Assembly (NCBI GenBank): GCA_002151545.1
Contig: CP021237.1
Coordinates: 1,178,001-1,242,000 of the forward strand
Direction of reading: 5' to 3'
From: Sphingobacteriaceae bacterium GW460-11-11-14-LB5
Lineage (GTDB): Bacteria; Bacteroidota; Bacteroidia; Sphingobacteriales; Sphingobacteriaceae
DNA: 64,000 bases
Both the position numbers and the translations under genes were made by a program. Under the pieces are notes generated by a model that saw only the letters and a program-made list of their open reading frames with translations, was not told where the DNA came from and did no database searches. Numbering within the stretch: position 1 is the stretch's first letter; every line of letters starts with the position of its first letter. Shown here piece after piece: positions 56,001 to 64,000 of this stretch.

Positions 56001-56321
56001 AATGGAGCAGAATATCCATGGGCCAACCGTGTAGATGTAAGGATCATGCAAGAAATCCGTACTTTATTTGGTAAGGAAAATGGAAATAGATTTAATCTTA
56101 GTTTAGATATTGTTAATTTCGGTAACTTATTAAATAAGAACTGGGGTTTAACAAAAATTCCTAACCTTACTACTCCACTGGTATTTCAAGGAAGAGATGC
56201 TGCAACAGGTAAACCTAAATATACTGTTAATCAGAACTTAGGAGCTACAACTTTTAGAGATAACACTGGGTTTGCATCAAGATACCAAATTCAAGTAGGT
56301 GCAAGATATAGCTTTAACTAG
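53061..56321 (+). CDS. TonB-dependent receptor, Oar-like
   Basis: A 1086-residue outer-membrane receptor. I choose ATG 53061, which gives a clean signal peptide (MKKSLLLRLVLVIVAFVGI to ANAQ); an upstream in-frame start at 52965 overlaps the -7 box. The domain order is a carboxypeptidase-regulatory-like beta-sandwich (TGTIKDAKGALPGASV to ISFVGYKPE, about 30-110), a plug (ATAISRKQIEELPAISRS, about 137), and a large beta-barrel ending in RYSFN. No SusD partner follows, so an Oar-like rather than SusC role fits. Codons are more A/T-ending than in neighbouring genes. A terminator follows at 56343. Confidence 0.93.
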   Translation: MKKSLLLRLVLVIVAFVGITYGANAQVTTSSITGTIKDAKGALPGASVKATHTPSGSVYTASTNNDGRYTIANARVGGPYTIEISFVGYKPEKLTDVYLKLGDATVLNIVLNDNSQLLSDVVVRGTASASKSKTGMATAISRKQIEELPAISRSITDLTRLTPQSSSAGNGFSFAGRNALFNSLTLDGAQMNNVFGLSSLPGGQTNAQPFTLDALEELQINLAPYDVKQSGFTGAGVNAVTKSGTNKFSGSIYSYYKNQNLQGYKVGDTQLPKSSGDAFSNKQLGFRLGGPIVKNKLFFFVNGEISRRTAPSSTLQVNRGTTGANISRVTYNDMLTVKDLVQSKFGYDAGDIDGYSNLTEANNLTARLDWNISNSQRLTVRYNYLNSFDDKAPSGSGSRNGRGPSLQSMIFSNLRYKQYNNLNSVTAELNSRFGNKFANNLQLIYSSFRDYREQNGGAFPLVDIEDGNGNNYISLGSEPFSGLNRLNQDIYTLNENFNIFAGNHTITLGGTVGYQKFANAFAQFYSGQFRYKSLADFVAAANGNNSIVPLQYQLTYSADASNPQPYAIFSQMPVAFYAQDEWYVKPNFKLSYGLRLDLPIYTADIQSNPKVTDASFRNGEKLDVGQLPKTQILFSPRLGFNWDVLKDSRLIIRGGSGIFTGASTGVWLTNQAGNTGLMFGSDLLTNPTNRPFNANPSAYIPANVNIPSTFAINLTSPNFKLPQIWRSSLAFDYKLPGGILATIEGMYTKSINEIYHRNANLVNAAGSYSGTGDTRPYFPGVTATSNASAGPNRVNSFITNAIVLDNTNQGYAWNVTAQLQKRFGAIADVMVAYTRSDARDITSNPGSQANSAYSGNPIVGDPNVPTLAYSSFVVKNRIIASVNFNFKIIPHSTTSLGFIYEGSPYGDTFGNTRFSYQAGDINGDGNANDLMYVPKDANDIQLQAITGANAESVTSQWTRLNQYIDQDKYLSTRRGQYSERNGAEYPWANRVDVRIMQEIRTLFGKENGNRFNLSLDIVNFGNLLNKNWGLTKIPNLTTPLVFQGRDAATGKPKYTVNQNLGATTFRDNTGFASRYQIQVGARYSFN

Positions 56322-56342
56322 TAATTTATCATGATTTTTATT

Positions 56343-56374
56343 AAAAGCCCCGATTATTTGATCGGGGCTTTTTT
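56343..56374 (+). terminator. TonB receptor gene terminator
   Basis: AAAAGCCCCGAT and ATCGGGGCTTTTTT form a GC-rich stem with a 6-base loop, followed by T residues. It lies 21 bases after the receptor stop. Confidence 0.85.
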
Positions 56375-56424
56375 GTTATAAGCTGAATGGAGGAGAAATT
56401 TATGATTTCAAAACATTCGGATTA

Positions 56425-57060
56425 TTATCCTACCTCTTTTTTAACCCTTGCCGGTACGCCAGCCACCATTACATGGGGCGGAACATCTTTTGTCACACAG
56501 GCGCCGGCAGCAACATAAGCTCCTTTTCCGATGCTTATACCCGGAATGACGGTTGCACCTGAACCGATAAAAACACCTTCATGAATATGTACATTGCCCG
56601 CAATGGTTACACCAGGGGAAATGGTTACATAATTTTCTAAAATACAATCGTGGCTGATGTTGCAGTTTGAATTCACAATGCAATGGTTGCCGATACGCAC
56701 GTTTGCATTAATTACGCAACCTGGGGCAATGCAGTTTCCTTCGCCAATTTTAATCGAAGAACTGATGTAATTATGGTGGTGGATGATATTGATAAATGGG
56801 TAACCTTTGTTTTCTAAAGGCTCAATGATAGATTTTCTTTCATAATTGCCTATTGCCCCAATTAATGCAATATTTAAAGTCGTGGGATGTTTTTCTAAAA
56901 AAGAGGGCAGCGAAATAATAGGCTTCGTTAGGTTTGGATGATTTACCGCATCTTCTAAATTGATGATGTATCCGGTTAAAAGATACTCATCCGAACCATT
57001 GAAATACTCGCTTAGTTCAGCGGCATGTTTACCTGCACCTAGTAGATATACATTGATCAT
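56425..57060 (-). CDS. NeuD/PglD-like sugar O-acyltransferase
   Basis: A 211-residue acetyltransferase of the NeuD/PglD type that acetylates a sugar of a surface glycan. NVYLLGAGKHAAELSEYF is the N-terminal nucleotide-sugar/Rossmann-like motif, and hexapeptide repeats (IGEGNCIAPGCVINANVRIG, then HIHEGVFIGSGATVIPGISIG) form the left-handed beta-helix from about residue 95 to the end. VTKDVPPHVMVAGVPAR is the typical tail. I start at ATG 57060, where this N-terminus begins; an upstream ATG would add 15 unlike residues. No glycan cluster is adjacent, and it converges with the receptor gene. Confidence 0.9.
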   Translation of the reverse strand: MINVYLLGAGKHAAELSEYFNGSDEYLLTGYIINLEDAVNHPNLTKPIISLPSFLEKHPTTLNIALIGAIGNYERKSIIEPLENKGYPFINIIHHHNYISSSIKIGEGNCIAPGCVINANVRIGNHCIVNSNCNISHDCILENYVTISPGVTIAGNVHIHEGVFIGSGATVIPGISIGKGAYVAAGACVTKDVPPHVMVAGVPARVKKEVG

Positions 57061-57489
57061 TGTTTTTATTCCTGTTAGGAGTAATTTGTTAAATCCAATA
57101 TACACTTATATCAGCAAAAATAAATGTTGTGCCAATAAAATTTAAGAATGTATCGATAAAGATATAAAGGTAAGGGGGTGGCGGTTTTTTAATGAATGTA
57201 TGACTAGTTATTGTGTTTCATGTAATAAAACAACTACTTGATGTAAAAAAATAACTATATTGATAGTCAGTGGCTATTTTTGTGACAGAAGACAAAAAAC
57301 AACTTTTATAAAAACGCGCTCTCTGGAAATTATACCTCTTCCTCGTATTAGAATATTAATCTTTTGCCTGTGTAGGCACCTCCCTATGATTTCTAATCAA
57401 AATTCATCCCAAATTTATGCGCTTTTATAGCAGATGTGTGTTTGTTTACGCAATAATTAAATAAGAATTAAAATGCTAAAACATCTAAC
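57061..57489. other. Divergent intergenic region before the astacin-like gene
   Basis: About 430 bases, AT-rich, no gene. TATTTTTG at 57275-57282 resembles a -7 box on the plus strand, but its nearest TTG is only 12 bases upstream, so it is weak; if used, the astacin-like gene would have a leader of about 200 bases. Confidence 0.4.
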
Positions 57490-58683
57490 ATGAAAAAAAT
57501 CTATTACATTTTTGCCCTACTCATCATTTTTACGAGTGCGTGTAAAAAAGAAGGCTCAATTAAAGGAGAGCAGCCACAAGCTCCTGGAAAAACCATAACC
57601 TATCATTTAAAAAATGGTGGACAAGTAACCGTTGCAATTAACAATAAAGGGGAATATGTTGTTGGTGGTGATGTTATTTTATCAAAAGATCAGATTGCTT
57701 ATTTGGAATATAATAAGATTGGGAATGGTAAAGAAACTACACCAAGAAGCACTTTTACAGCAGAATATCAAAAGTTATGGCCTGGTGGAATTATTTATTA
57801 TGTGATTAATGATGCCACTCATAGCTCAGACATTTTAAGTGCGATTAACGCTTGGGAATCTAGCACACCAATTCGTTTTGTACAACGGACTAATCAAGCT
57901 AATTATATCAATTTTGCAGGGCTGCCAGAAAATGGAGCTGGAGATTCTAAATTAGGTATGATTGGGGGTGAGCAAGCTATTAGGTTAGCCGCCAGTGCCG
58001 ATGAGTCTACCGTCATCCACGAAATAGGACATGCTGTGGGGCTGATGCACGAACAAACCAGGGCCGATCGTGATCAATATATTAATATTGATTTTTCAAA
58101 TATCAATGCTGATTGGACAGATCAATATAAAACTTACGATGTGTTAGGAAGATCTGGTTTTCAAATCGGAACTTTTGATTTTAATTCGATAATGTTATAT
58201 CGTTCTAATGTTGCCGAAGCCAGGGTAGGTTCAAATACATCACCACAAATGACTAGAAAAGACGGTACTACATGGGGAGACAGCGATCATCTTTCACAAG
58301 GTGATATTGATGGGGTGAATTATTTATATAGACCAATCTATGTTAAATTGGTTTCTGTTTATAACGAAGATGGCTCGTATTATAATAGTAGCATTACAAA
58401 TGAAGATGCTAGGTTTGAATACTTTATATCCTTAGAGTTCTTTAGCGACGCAAATTTTAATACTCCAATTGATTTAGTTAACCCTGTTAGGATAAGGTAT
58501 ATTAATAGTTTCGGTAGTCTTCAAGGTAGTGGCGCAGATATAGGTGAACTAACGGCTCCAGTAGGAAGTCATTCTGTATATTTAGGGACGGCTTTAACCG
58601 AATATAGCTCAGAATATGGAAATTATAGATATTATAGTTCATCTTCATTTGCCCTTACATCTGGGATAGGTTATAGATATTAA
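57490..58683 (+). CDS. Astacin-like zinc metalloprotease lipoprotein (M12A)
   Basis: A 397-residue lipoprotein with signal FIFTSACKKEGS (Cys about residue 17-18), so surface-anchored or periplasmic. The catalytic zinc site is HEIGHAVGLMHEQTRADR near residue 178 (HExxHxxGxxHE), and the Met-turn is SIMLYRS near 233 with the conserved Tyr, both marks of the M12A astacin family. A pro-like segment (about 20-100) precedes WPGGIIYYVINDATH. The C-terminal 110 residues after VNYLYRP are a beta-rich domain I cannot name. It stands alone, with A/T-rich codons like the receptor gene. Confidence 0.9.
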   Translation: MKKIYYIFALLIIFTSACKKEGSIKGEQPQAPGKTITYHLKNGGQVTVAINNKGEYVVGGDVILSKDQIAYLEYNKIGNGKETTPRSTFTAEYQKLWPGGIIYYVINDATHSSDILSAINAWESSTPIRFVQRTNQANYINFAGLPENGAGDSKLGMIGGEQAIRLAASADESTVIHEIGHAVGLMHEQTRADRDQYINIDFSNINADWTDQYKTYDVLGRSGFQIGTFDFNSIMLYRSNVAEARVGSNTSPQMTRKDGTTWGDSDHLSQGDIDGVNYLYRPIYVKLVSVYNEDGSYYNSSITNEDARFEYFISLEFFSDANFNTPIDLVNPVRIRYINSFGSLQGSGADIGELTAPVGSHSVYLGTALTEYSSEYGNYRYYSSSSFALTSGIGYRY

Positions 58684-58893
58684 ATCCAACTTTGAAGTAG
58701 AGAAAAGTTATAATAAATATATAACTTGAGGATATGAAGCTAGTTTCATATTTGTATCAAATTTGCGATGAAGTATTTTCTAAATAGAGAACTAATTTGA
58801 AATTTTTAAATAGCTATAAATTTTATTCTGTGACGAGCGAATTGATGATTTAAGCCAAGAAGAATAAAAAAATCAGAAAATGAAACTCCGAAC

Positions 58894-58940
58894 AAAACCA
58901 AAAGGCTGCTGAGATTTAATTCACTAGCCTTTTTGGTTTT
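58894..58940 (-). terminator. purM terminator
   Basis: AAAACCAAAAGGCT and AGCCTTTTTGGTTTT pair with one bulged base around an 18-base loop. It lies 13 bases after the purM stop and would also serve as a plus-strand terminator for the astacin-like gene. Confidence 0.7.
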
Positions 58941-58952
58941 GTATCTTATTCC

Positions 58953-60134
58953 TTATTGATAAACAAAAGTTCCTTTTTCGCTTTCGATGGTTACCTGTTT
59001 CTGTTCGCCTTTTTCTACGCGACCAATAATCTGCGCATCGATATTGAAACTTTTTGAAATTTCAATGATATCTTCAGCAATCTCCTGAGGCACATAAAGC
59101 TCCATGCGGTGCCCCATGTTAAATACTTTATACATTTCTTTCCAATCGGTACCCGATTGCTCCTGAATCAGTTTAAATAGGGTAGGGATTGGGAATAAGT
59201 TATTTTTGATGACATGGATATCATCGTTGATGAAATGCAATACCTTGGTTTGCGCACCACCACTGCAATGTACAATGCCATTAATCTGACTGCGGTAGTT
59301 TTCTAAAATCTTTTTAATTACAGGTGCATAAGTGCGGGTTGGCGATAACACCAGTTTTCCTACCGTCGTTTTGCAAAATCCTTCAATATCGATCTCTTCT
59401 GTTAATTGTTTCCTTCCAGAGAAAACCAGATCGAATGGAACAGCCGGATCGAAACTTTCAGGGTAATTGTTGGCTACTGCTTTATCAAAAACATCATGAC
59501 GCGCAGAGGTTAATCCGTTCGAACCCATACCGCCATTGTATTCTGTTTCGTAAGTAGCTTGTCCGGAAGAGGCTAGCGCCACAATTACGTCGCCAGGTTT
59601 AATATTATCGTTGCTGATGATGTCTTCGCGCTTTAAGCGGCAAGTTACCGTAGAATCAACGATAATCGTTCTTACCAGGTCGCCAACATCGGCAGTTTCG
59701 CCACCGGTTGAATAGATCGAGATACCCTGTTCGCGTAAATCGGCTAAAATTTCTTCTGTTCCGTTAATTACAGCAGCAATTACTTCACCCGGGATGAGGT
59801 TTTTATTTCTGCCAATGGTTGATGATAAGAGAATATTATCGGTAGCACCCACGCAGATTAAATCGTCGATATTCATGATGATGGCATCTTGTGCAATCCC
59901 TTTCCAAACCGAGATATCTCCGGTTTCTTTCCAGTATACGTAAGCTAAAGAAGATTTGGTACCCGCGCCATCTGCATGCATGATATTACAGTATTCCTCA
60001 TCGCCACCTAAAATATCGGGGATGATTTTGCAGAATGCTTTTGGGAAAATTCCTTTATCGATGTTTTTGATGGCATTGTGCACATCTTCTTTTGAGGCGG
60101 AAACGCCGCGTTGATTGTACCTGTTATCACTCAT
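58953..60134 (-). CDS. purM: Phosphoribosylformylglycinamidine cyclo-ligase
   Basis: A 393-residue AIR synthetase that closes the imidazole ring in purine synthesis, using ATP. The N-terminus MSDNRYNQRGVSASKEDVHNAI and the HADGAGTKSSLAYVYW motif near 53-70 are the Bacteroidota form, which is longer than the 345-residue E. coli enzyme. MNIDDLICVGATDNILLSSTIGRN near 86-110, STGGETADVGDL near 141, and GLTSARHDVF near 207 are family landmarks. It appears monocistronic. A TATCTTTG box lies 7 bases before the ATG. Confidence 0.95.
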   Translation of the reverse strand: MSDNRYNQRGVSASKEDVHNAIKNIDKGIFPKAFCKIIPDILGGDEEYCNIMHADGAGTKSSLAYVYWKETGDISVWKGIAQDAIIMNIDDLICVGATDNILLSSTIGRNKNLIPGEVIAAVINGTEEILADLREQGISIYSTGGETADVGDLVRTIIVDSTVTCRLKREDIISNDNIKPGDVIVALASSGQATYETEYNGGMGSNGLTSARHDVFDKAVANNYPESFDPAVPFDLVFSGRKQLTEEIDIEGFCKTTVGKLVLSPTRTYAPVIKKILENYRSQINGIVHCSGGAQTKVLHFINDDIHVIKNNLFPIPTLFKLIQEQSGTDWKEMYKVFNMGHRMELYVPQEIAEDIIEISKSFNIDAQIIGRVEKGEQKQVTIESEKGTFVYQ

Positions 60135-60141
60135 GTTGGCG

Positions 60142-60149
60142 CAAAGATA
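60142..60149 (-). promoter_or_regulatory. purM -7 box next to the start codon
   Basis: On the minus strand TATCTTTG is followed by 7 bases and the ATG at 60134. A start of transcription at or within a few bases of the ATG is predicted. No -33 box is clear. Confidence 0.5.
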
Positions 60150-60683
60150 GCGATTAGAGGTAAAAGGTGGAAGGTAAAAGGTAAAAGGTTTTAAATTGTT
60201 GTGCTAAAGATAAGTTTGGCGTGTGGCGTTTGGCGTTTTGCGGTGGGCCACCAGCTTTTATCAAATACCGATAATCAATGATTAATAAGGGCTGTTTTAA
60301 AGTTTATCTTTCTCCGTGAGTTGTCATTCTGTTAGCAATGAAGTATCTTTTTAAATAGAAATATATGAAATAGATCTCTCCGTTCCGCTACGCTCCAGTC
60401 GAGATGACGCCCTGGCTAAGGTGGGAAATATTGGAAATGGATTTCTCCATTGCGTTACACCTCAATCGAAAGGACGACGGTGGTGAGGATGACGGTCTAG
60501 GGAGGTGCAAAGGAGGATCTTTTTAGCAGGGAAGACCCTGAAATAAATCCGATAGCTATCGGATAGGTTGACGACACGCTGGAATTACAGTTAACCAATG
60601 AACCGGTTAACCATTTGGCGGTACCAATAAACCAAATTAGCAGTTACTAATGAACGAATGGCAAATGAACTACTGAACTAAAT
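60150..60683. repeat. Repeat-bearing intergenic region between purM and glnN
   Basis: It starts with GGTAAAAGGTGGAAGGTAAAAGG-type simple sequence, and then has a CGTCA-family element at 60322-60409 (TGTCATTCTGTTAGC to CCAGTCGAGATGACG), a second partial element with ATCTTTTTAGCAGGGAAGACCC at 60517, and CCAATGAACCGGTTAACC / GAACTACTGAACTAAA words like those at 4.1 and 6.7 kb. No gene is supported. Confidence 0.7.
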
Positions 60684-60718
60684 AAAAAAAAGGGCGTAAA
60701 GTTAAACCTTACGCCCTA
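60684..60718 (-). terminator. glnN terminator
   Basis: AGGGCGTAA and TTACGCCCT form a 9-bp stem with a 9-base loop, and the A run on the left is a T run on the minus strand. It is 25 bases after the glnN stop. Confidence 0.8.
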
Positions 60719-60742
60719 TACTTAAACCTTACGGCTTAAAAT

Positions 60743-62917
60743 CTATTTCATGAATAATAATTCTCTGAATTTTGGTAAAGGCCAAACGCTATCGTCAACA
60801 ATTTGCTCTAATTTATCAGCGTGGTAACGGATGGTATCGAAGTAAGATTTAACTTTCTCATCGTAAGCAATCGCTTTCTCGCGGGTATCTTCGATTTTGT
60901 TGGTTAATTTACGTTCTTCTAACATCGCATCGATATTGGTTTTCACAATATCTAAGTGCTCTGATAATTTTTTAACGATATCTAATGATGATTTGCTGTC
61001 AACACCAAGTTCTTTTAATCCTTTAACATTTTCAATTAAAGAATTTTGGTAAGCAATTGCTGCAGGGATAATAGCCGTGTTTGCTACTTCGCCCATTACA
61101 CGTGCTTCGATCTGTAGTTTTTTATAGAAGTTTTCTAACATGATTTCATGACGGGCATGAATCTCACGTGCACTATAAATACCAGTTGAAGCAAATAACT
61201 CAGCAGATTTTTCAGTTAAATAAGCATCTAGAGCTTTTGGTGTAGTTTTGATGTTTGATAAACCGCGTGTTGCAGCTTCATCTTCCCACTCCTGGCTATA
61301 ACCATTTCCTTCGAAACGGATATTTTTAGATTCTTTGATGTATTTTTTGATCACAGTTAATAAAGCGATGTCTTTTTTATCACCTTTTTTGATCAGTTTA
61401 TCAACCTCAACTTTAAATTTAACCAATTGCTCTGCCATAATTGCGTTTAAGATCGTCATTGGAGCAGAAGAGTTTGCTGATGATCCAACAGCTCTCAACT
61501 CAAATTTGTTACCTGTAAATGCGAAAGGAGAAGTACGGTTACGGTCGGTATTGTCTAATAAAATCTGAGGGATTTTAGGGATACCTAACCAAAGTGCGTT
61601 ATCTTCTTTGATTTTTTTGCTGATACGTGAGTGCTCAATCTCGTCTAATACATCGTTCAGTTGAGAACCTAAGAAGATCGAGATAATTGCAGGTGGCGCT
61701 TCGTTAGCACCTAAACGGTGATCGTTGCTTACTGATGCAATACTTGCACGTAATAAATCGGCATGCTCGCTAACGGCTTTAATTGTGTTTACAAAGAAAG
61801 CAAGGAACATTAAGTTATTTTTAGGTGTTTTACCTGGTGCCAATAAGTTTTTACCAGTATCGGTAATTAACGACCAGTTGTTGTGTTTACCTGATCCGTT
61901 GATACCTGCATATGGTTTTTCGTGTAATAATACACGGAAGTGGTGACGACGGGCAACTTTCTCCATCAAATCCATCAATAACTGATTGTGATCGATCGCT
62001 AAGTTGATTTCTTCATAAATTGGCGCACACTCAAATTGAGAAGGTGCCACCTCATTGTGACGGGTTTTTAAAGGAATACCTAATTTTAAAGCTTCGTTTT
62101 CGAAATCTACCATGTAGCTGAATACGCGCTCAGGGATAGAACCGAAATAGTGATCTTCTAATTGCTGGCCTTTAGCAGACATGTGTCCGAATAAAGCACG
62201 GCCGGTTAATAATAAATCTGGACGGGCATTAAACAACGACTCGTCAACTAAGAAATATTCTTGCTCGATACCTAAAGATGCATTTACTTTAGTAATGCTT
62301 TTATCGAAATATTGACAAACATCAACAGCCGCTTTATCAAGCGAAGCTAATGCTTTTAATAATGGTGCTTTATAATCCAGGGCCTCACCGGTATAGGATA
62401 CAAATACGGTAGGGATACAAAGTGTTTTACCTGCTTTGCTTTCCATAATAAATGCTGGAGAAGAAGGATCCCATGCTGTATAACCACGAGCCTCGAATGT
62501 GTTACGGATACCGCCGTTAGGGAAACTAGATGCATCTGGTTCTTGTTGAACTAAAGCGCTGCCGGCAAATTTTTCAATTGCACCTTCGCCGCTTGGCTCA
62601 AAAAATGAATCATGTTTTTCGGCAGTTGTGCCAGTTAATGGTTGGAACCAGTGTGTGTAGTGTGTTGCACCAGCTGCCATAGCCCAAGATTTCATTGCCG
62701 TCGCAATCTGATTAGCGTCTTCTGCGTTGATTAACTCACCCTGGTTGATGGATGATATTAATTTTTCATATACGTCCTTAGATAAGAAATCTCTCATTTT
62801 TCTCTTATCAAATACATTAGCGCCAAAAAAGTCAGAAATTTTTGCTGATGGTGATTTAACTTCTGGTGAAATTCTGTTTTGAGCCTCTTTTAATGCGATG
62901 GTTCTTAAGCTTTTCAT
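60743..62917 (-). CDS. glnN: Glutamine synthetase, type III
   Basis: A 724-residue ammonia-assimilating enzyme of the GSIII class common in Bacteroidota, which makes glutamine from glutamate, ammonia and ATP. GATHYTHWFQPLTG near residue 78 is the GSIII signature, with GIEQEYFLVD near 216, RHNEVAPSQFECAPIY near 285, NGSGKHNNWSL near 340, and NRTSPFAFTGNKFELRAVGSS near 452, all catalytic-core motifs. Length matches the class (about 700-730), which is much longer than GSI. It is monocistronic with a strong terminator. No PII or ammonium-transporter gene is adjacent. Confidence 0.96.
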   Translation of the reverse strand: MKSLRTIALKEAQNRISPEVKSPSAKISDFFGANVFDKRKMRDFLSKDVYEKLISSINQGELINAEDANQIATAMKSWAMAAGATHYTHWFQPLTGTTAEKHDSFFEPSGEGAIEKFAGSALVQQEPDASSFPNGGIRNTFEARGYTAWDPSSPAFIMESKAGKTLCIPTVFVSYTGEALDYKAPLLKALASLDKAAVDVCQYFDKSITKVNASLGIEQEYFLVDESLFNARPDLLLTGRALFGHMSAKGQQLEDHYFGSIPERVFSYMVDFENEALKLGIPLKTRHNEVAPSQFECAPIYEEINLAIDHNQLLMDLMEKVARRHHFRVLLHEKPYAGINGSGKHNNWSLITDTGKNLLAPGKTPKNNLMFLAFFVNTIKAVSEHADLLRASIASVSNDHRLGANEAPPAIISIFLGSQLNDVLDEIEHSRISKKIKEDNALWLGIPKIPQILLDNTDRNRTSPFAFTGNKFELRAVGSSANSSAPMTILNAIMAEQLVKFKVEVDKLIKKGDKKDIALLTVIKKYIKESKNIRFEGNGYSQEWEDEAATRGLSNIKTTPKALDAYLTEKSAELFASTGIYSAREIHARHEIMLENFYKKLQIEARVMGEVANTAIIPAAIAYQNSLIENVKGLKELGVDSKSSLDIVKKLSEHLDIVKTNIDAMLEERKLTNKIEDTREKAIAYDEKVKSYFDTIRYHADKLEQIVDDSVWPLPKFRELLFMK

Positions 62918-63119
62918 TAATTTGTTATGTTTTTTGTCAAAAATAGTATATTTTATTAATTTTCGTAAAAGAATCGTATTATTTTTATGAATTTTATTGA
63001 AAATGAAATAAAAAAATGTTTTTCAGATGAAAAATTTCATTTTTTGTAAAGAAAATAGATTTTTCGAATGTTTTATGGAATTGAAGATTTAGCTGCATCA
63101 TGCTATAAAAATAAAAGCT

Positions 63120-63968
63120 ATGTTCAACTCTTCAATTAACGTATACAAAACCGAGTGGCTCGATCTTGTATTTGCAAACCGCAACAAAAATTATGGCGCT
63201 TATGATTTAAGATCTAAATCTTCGTCGATTATGACGAGGGCGCTTTTTGTATCCGGAAGCTTATTTATCCTCCTGTGTTTCTCTCCTTTAATTTATGCAA
63301 AGTTGTTTCCGAAGGAAGAGGTAACTGTAGAAATTGCAAGGCCTGTCGATTTAACAGATGTGATCCATCAGATGAAACCTAAAACCCCTGAACCAGAGAA
63401 AAAGATAGAACCTGCAAAAGCAGATCCGGTAAAGGTTAAAACGATAGCGCTTCCATCGCAGGTCGTAGTGGTTAATAAAGTAGATCTGCCTGATCCACCA
63501 ACGATTAAAGAAATACAGGATGCAGTGATTAGTGATAAAACCCAGGATGGAGTAGTTGCGCCTAATGCAGTTTTAACCGATAATAAGGGGAATGGGGATG
63601 GTTCAGGTGTAGCAAAGGATGGTGCAGGAACCGGCGATCCGAATGCAGTTATAGATCTGGGTGGAGTTGATGAGTACCCTGAATTTAATGGTGGCGCCAA
63701 GGCCTGGTCTAAATATATGGAACGTAATTTAAGATATCCATATCAGGCCCAGGAAGAAAATGTTCAAGGGAAAGTATTTGTGAGTTTCGTGGTAGAGAAA
63801 GATGGTTCTGTTACCGATGTTAAGGTGTTAAGGGGGCTTGGTTTCGGCTGCGATGAAGAAGCCATTAAAGTGATTAAAAAATCGCCGCTATGGAAACCCG
63901 GTAAAAATAGAGGTGTACCAGTGCGGGTAAAGTATAATATGGCGATTAACTTTACCATTTCTAATTAA
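63120..63968 (+). CDS. TonB-family energy transducer
   Basis: A 282-residue inner-membrane protein. MFNSSINVYKTEWLDLVFANRNKNYGAYDLRSK is the N-terminal cytoplasmic segment seen in Bacteroidota TonB proteins, followed by one membrane helix (about 40-63), a Pro/Lys-rich spanning region (about 75-120), and the C-terminal TonB domain (about 195-282) with GKVFVSFVVEKDGSVTDVKVLRG and W-K-P-G-K-N-R-G-V-P-V-R-V. It would energise outer-membrane receptors such as the one at 53 kb, though no ExbB/ExbD genes are adjacent. A new frame begins 11 bases downstream. Confidence 0.92.
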   Translation: MFNSSINVYKTEWLDLVFANRNKNYGAYDLRSKSSSIMTRALFVSGSLFILLCFSPLIYAKLFPKEEVTVEIARPVDLTDVIHQMKPKTPEPEKKIEPAKADPVKVKTIALPSQVVVVNKVDLPDPPTIKEIQDAVISDKTQDGVVAPNAVLTDNKGNGDGSGVAKDGAGTGDPNAVIDLGGVDEYPEFNGGAKAWSKYMERNLRYPYQAQEENVQGKVFVSFVVEKDGSVTDVKVLRGLGFGCDEEAIKVIKKSPLWKPGKNRGVPVRVKYNMAINFTISN

Positions 63969-63979
63969 AATCTTCAAAA

Positions 63980-64000
63980 ATGAAAAAGTCCTTTTTAATA
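63980..64000 (+). CDS. Start of a further gene, cut by window end
   Basis: ATG at 63980 opens a frame reading MKKSFLI, 11 bases after the TonB-like gene's stop, in the same direction. The lysine-rich hydrophobic beginning resembles a signal peptide. Only seven codons are visible. Confidence 0.35.

Noticed and set aside
53061..56321. SusC/SusD polysaccharide-utilisation locus
   Set aside because: No SusD-like gene or carbohydrate enzyme follows; a terminator ends the unit directly after the receptor gene.

Overview
The window looks like a chromosome segment of a Bacteroidota bacterium of the Sphingobacteriaceae type, most probably Pedobacter or a close relative. Markers are a MurF-Alr fusion, a PorP/SprF-like protein next to a giant protein ending in a type IX secretion (CHU_C, type B) domain, a type III glutamine synthetase, a large Oar-like TonB-dependent receptor, and promoters of the Bacteroidota form TTG-N19/20-TAnnTTTG. 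The genus is inferred from gene content, not from a marker gene. No rRNA or tRNA gene was recognised.

Layout. 1-2.7 kb: end of murF-alr, a DUF502 membrane protein and an ArsC-like protein. 3-9.2 kb: two tandem paralogous small membrane-anchored proteins, a LOG-family protein with a sodium:solute symporter, recR with a PI-PLC-like phosphodiesterase, and an SDR oxidoreductase. 9.9-11.8 kb: a secreted esterase and a Kir-type potassium channel. 11.86-15.8 kb: a trp leader peptide with three Trp codons and an attenuator hairpin ahead of trpD-trpF-trpB-trpA; trpE, trpG and trpC are absent. 16.2-23.7 kb: a GNAT enzyme, then a TetR regulator and an RND tripartite efflux operon sharing a palindromic operator. 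23.8-26.5 kb: an accessory stretch with a mosaic of dispersed repeats, an 18-copy 21-bp array, an internally deleted IS21-like element that has truncated a secreted-protein gene, and a broken XRE regulator. 26.7-36 kb: nhaA, then the PorP/SprF protein and a 2104-residue secreted nuclease. 36.2-37.8 kb: another repeat island. 37.9-43.6 kb: tsaC-like, a glutamate-synthase-like FMN protein, a lone BtrH/DUF4872 gene between 212-bp direct repeats, and asnS. 43.8-47.3 kb: a transglutaminase, alpha-E and circularly permuted ATP-grasp operon. 47.5-64 kb: a candidate small RNA cassette, ferritin, GNAT and MBL enzymes, lpd, a TonB-dependent receptor, a NeuD-like acyltransferase, an astacin-like lipoprotein protease, purM, glnN and a TonB-like protein.

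Most protein genes are ordinary housekeeping or envelope genes. The unusual content is mainly between genes: CGTCA...TGACG-bounded repeats, repeat islands near 24, 28 and 37 kb, the trp attenuator with a repeat lodged between it and trpD, the TetR operator triplet, the 21-bp array abutting the mobile-element relic, and an orphan promoter-terminator cassette at 47.5 kb. I did not find a convincing new defence or mobile-element system; the best candidates for undescribed biology are the orphan small RNA, the direct-repeat-flanked BtrH gene and the tandem tubby/LURP-like pair.
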